From Gallintestinimicrobium propionicum (lineage in GTDB: Bacteria > Bacillota > Clostridia > Lachnospirales > Lachnospiraceae), in NCBI RefSeq assembly GCF_025567525.1, contig NZ_JAOQJY010000001.1, positions 372,001 to 436,000 of the forward strand: a stretch of DNA of 64,000 nt, in the 5' to 3' direction. How positions within the stretch are numbered: the stretch's first letter is position 1; the number at the start of each line of letters is the position of its first letter. The notes under the pieces were generated by a model. The model made no database searches. It saw nothing but the letters and a program-made list of their open reading frames with translations, and was not told where the DNA came from. A program made the translations under genes and the position numbers. Shown here in pieces: positions 63,023 through 64,000 of the stretch.

Positions 63023-63354
63023 NNNNNNNNNNNNNNNNNNNNNNNNNNNNNNNNNNNNNNNNNNNNNNNNNNNNNNNNNNNNNNNNNNNNNNNNNNNNNN
63101 NNNNNNNNNNNNNNNNNNNNNNNNNNNNNNNNNNNNNNNNNNNNNNNNNNNNNNNNNNNNNNNNNNNNNNNNNNNNNNNNNNNNNNNNNNNNNNNNNNNN
63201 NNNNNNNNNNNNNNNNNNNNNNNNNNNNNNNNNNNNNNNNNNNNNNNNNNNNNNNNNNNNNNNNNNNNNNNNNNNNNNNNNNNNNNNNNNNNNNNNNNNN
63301 NNNNNNNNNNNNNNNNNNNNNNNNNNNNNNNNNNNNNNNNNNNNNNNNNNNNNN
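63023..63354. other. Assembly gap, 332 N
   Basis: A run of 332 N lies exactly where copy 2 of the ABC transporter would contain the C-terminal half of the permease gene. By comparison with copy 1 about 380 bases are expected, so the run is probably a scaffolder's estimate rather than a missing gene. Confidence 0.98.
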
Positions 63355-63678
63355 AGAACGGTATATTTCCGCAAAATACGCCGCGTAGTTTAACACAAAT
63401 GCAAGAATTACCGCGATCATCCGGTAGCTTTTGGAGATTTTCATTCCAAACACATAATAGGGCGCAAAATAGACCACAATCAGCTGCAGCATCAGCGGCG
63501 TTCCCCGCATAATCGAAATATAAAGCTTTGTCAAAAAGCTCAGCACTTTCAGCCTTGCCATCCGCCCAAAGGCCAGCACCATTCCAAGGGGCAGGGAAAA
63601 TACCAGCGTCAGCACAAAGATCTCCGTCGTGATCAGCATTCCTGTTCCCAGTTCCCGAACCATCGTTCCTAAATCCAT
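63355..63678 (-). CDS. Amino-acid ABC permease, N-terminal half (3' part in gap)
   Basis: From the ATG at 63678 the frame gives 108 residues: ELGTGMLITTEIFVLTLVFSLPLGMVLAFGRMA and YISIMRGTPLMLQLIVVYFAPYYVFG, then NYAAYFAEIYRS, the standard start of a HisM/GlnP permease up to just before the EAA loop. The missing C-terminal half is expected to resemble 51766-52066. Confidence 0.93.
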
Positions 63679-63912
63679 TCCCGTTCTTCCTTTTCCATAC
63701 CGGATTTGATCCGGTTTTCTGTATTCTTATTAGCGCACAAAGGCAGGCCAGAGTTTTCTCCGACCTGCATTCTGTTTTTTATCGTATAGAAAACCTCGTT
63801 TCTATACGATAAAAACGCTCCGCGAGGATCGCACTGCGGTGGAATGGAATCCTGTCGTTTATGCGACCCGCCGCAGGCGAAGAATCCTGTAGAGCAGGAT
63901 TCTATTTTCAGC
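63679..63912. other. Spacer with long hairpin between permease and binding protein genes
   Basis: TTTTTATCGTATAGAAA pairs with TTTCTATACGATAAAAA at 63776-63815. A second palindromic part has GAATCCTGTAGAGCAGGATTC (63881-63901 region) and GCCGCAGGC, like the repeats at 25471 and 35877. No gene is seen. The first hairpin may lower permease expression relative to the binding protein. Confidence 0.65.
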
Positions 63913-64000
63913 TTACTTTCCCAGGCATACGCTGTCTACCAGACCGTAGTCTGCATACTTCTCTGCGATTTCCATAAAGGTTCCGTCATCTGCCATTTCC
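63913..64000 (-). CDS. Amino-acid ABC transporter substrate-binding protein, C-terminal end (cut by window edge)
   Basis: Only the last 28 residues are inside the window: MADDGTFMEIAEKYADYGLVDSVCLGK then TAA. The pattern D-G-T/F-x-x-I-x-x-K-Y is the typical end of polar amino-acid binding proteins. It is the first gene of ABC transporter copy 2. Confidence 0.8.
   Translation of the reverse strand, partial: EMADDGTFMEIAEKYADYGLVDSVCLGK

Overview
The window looks like a draft or metagenome-derived chromosome segment of a spore-forming, anaerobic gut Clostridia, most probably Lachnospiraceae. The reasons are spoIVA, a T-box in front of tyrS, the ylxM-ffh-rpsP-khpA-rimM-trmD-rplS operon, a long-form Prs, the der-plsY-gpsA order, VanR/VanS-like regulators, two GH29 fucosidases and other glycan genes, and a 332-base run of N that marks a scaffold gap.

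Layout. 1-3.3 kb: an AraC-type regulator (cut by the window edge) diverges from a GH29 fucosidase, followed by a VanW protein. 3.3-10.4 kb: spoIVA, tyrS with its T-box, a membrane protein with Asp-boxes behind a rhamnose isomerase remnant, and a purF homologue whose N-terminal nucleophile is Ser instead of Cys. 10.4-17 kb: a 6.5 kb decayed mobilizable island split into the purF terminator. It carries a broken large serine recombinase, a truncated nucleotidyltransferase, a mobC fragment, and a McrB/McrC restriction pair with mcrC frameshifted. 17.1-18.2 kb: an Abi_2 (AbiD/AbiF) HEPN gene preceded by its own promoter and a short self-terminating RNA, which looks like a complete RNA-associated abortive infection module. 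18.2-25.5 kb: a sugar-utilisation operon (AraC regulator, two TIM-barrel isomerases, two Gfo/Idh/MocA dehydrogenases), a second GH29 and a nitroreductase. 25.7-37.3 kb: metF, the gpsA/plsY/der/DUF512 block, prs, a GH172 (DUF2961) protein, a NYN/OST-HTH protein, a cytidylate kinase-like protein and an ArsB/NhaD-type transporter. 37.4-41.7 kb: a possible winged-helix protein and a two-component system.

41.8-50.9 kb is the conserved information-processing block on the minus strand: ylxM, ffh, rpsP, khpA, rimM, trmD (fused to an acetyltransferase), rplS, lepB, rbgA, lepB, rnhB, yraN, pgeF. 50.9-64 kb is rearranged. A polar amino-acid ABC transporter occurs twice (50.9 and 62.2 kb, about 96% identical by hand count). 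The first copy is broken: its permease gene runs into a 140-bp ectopic copy of trmD, which in turn abuts a decapitated DUF4127 gene. Between the two ABC copies lies a ManNAc/sialic-acid type operon (NanK, RpiR, solute-binding protein, two permeases, NanE and an unrecognised alpha/alpha-barrel enzyme) preceded by a truncated YesN response regulator.

The genes cooperate in three visible ways: glycan scavenging (fucosidases, GH172, isomerase/dehydrogenase operon, NanE/NanK operon), translation and protein export, and phage defence. The most interesting points are the Abi/ncRNA module, the trmD-filled breakpoint, the island that split a repeated terminator, and the spoIVA leader hairpin that contains its own ribosome binding site.
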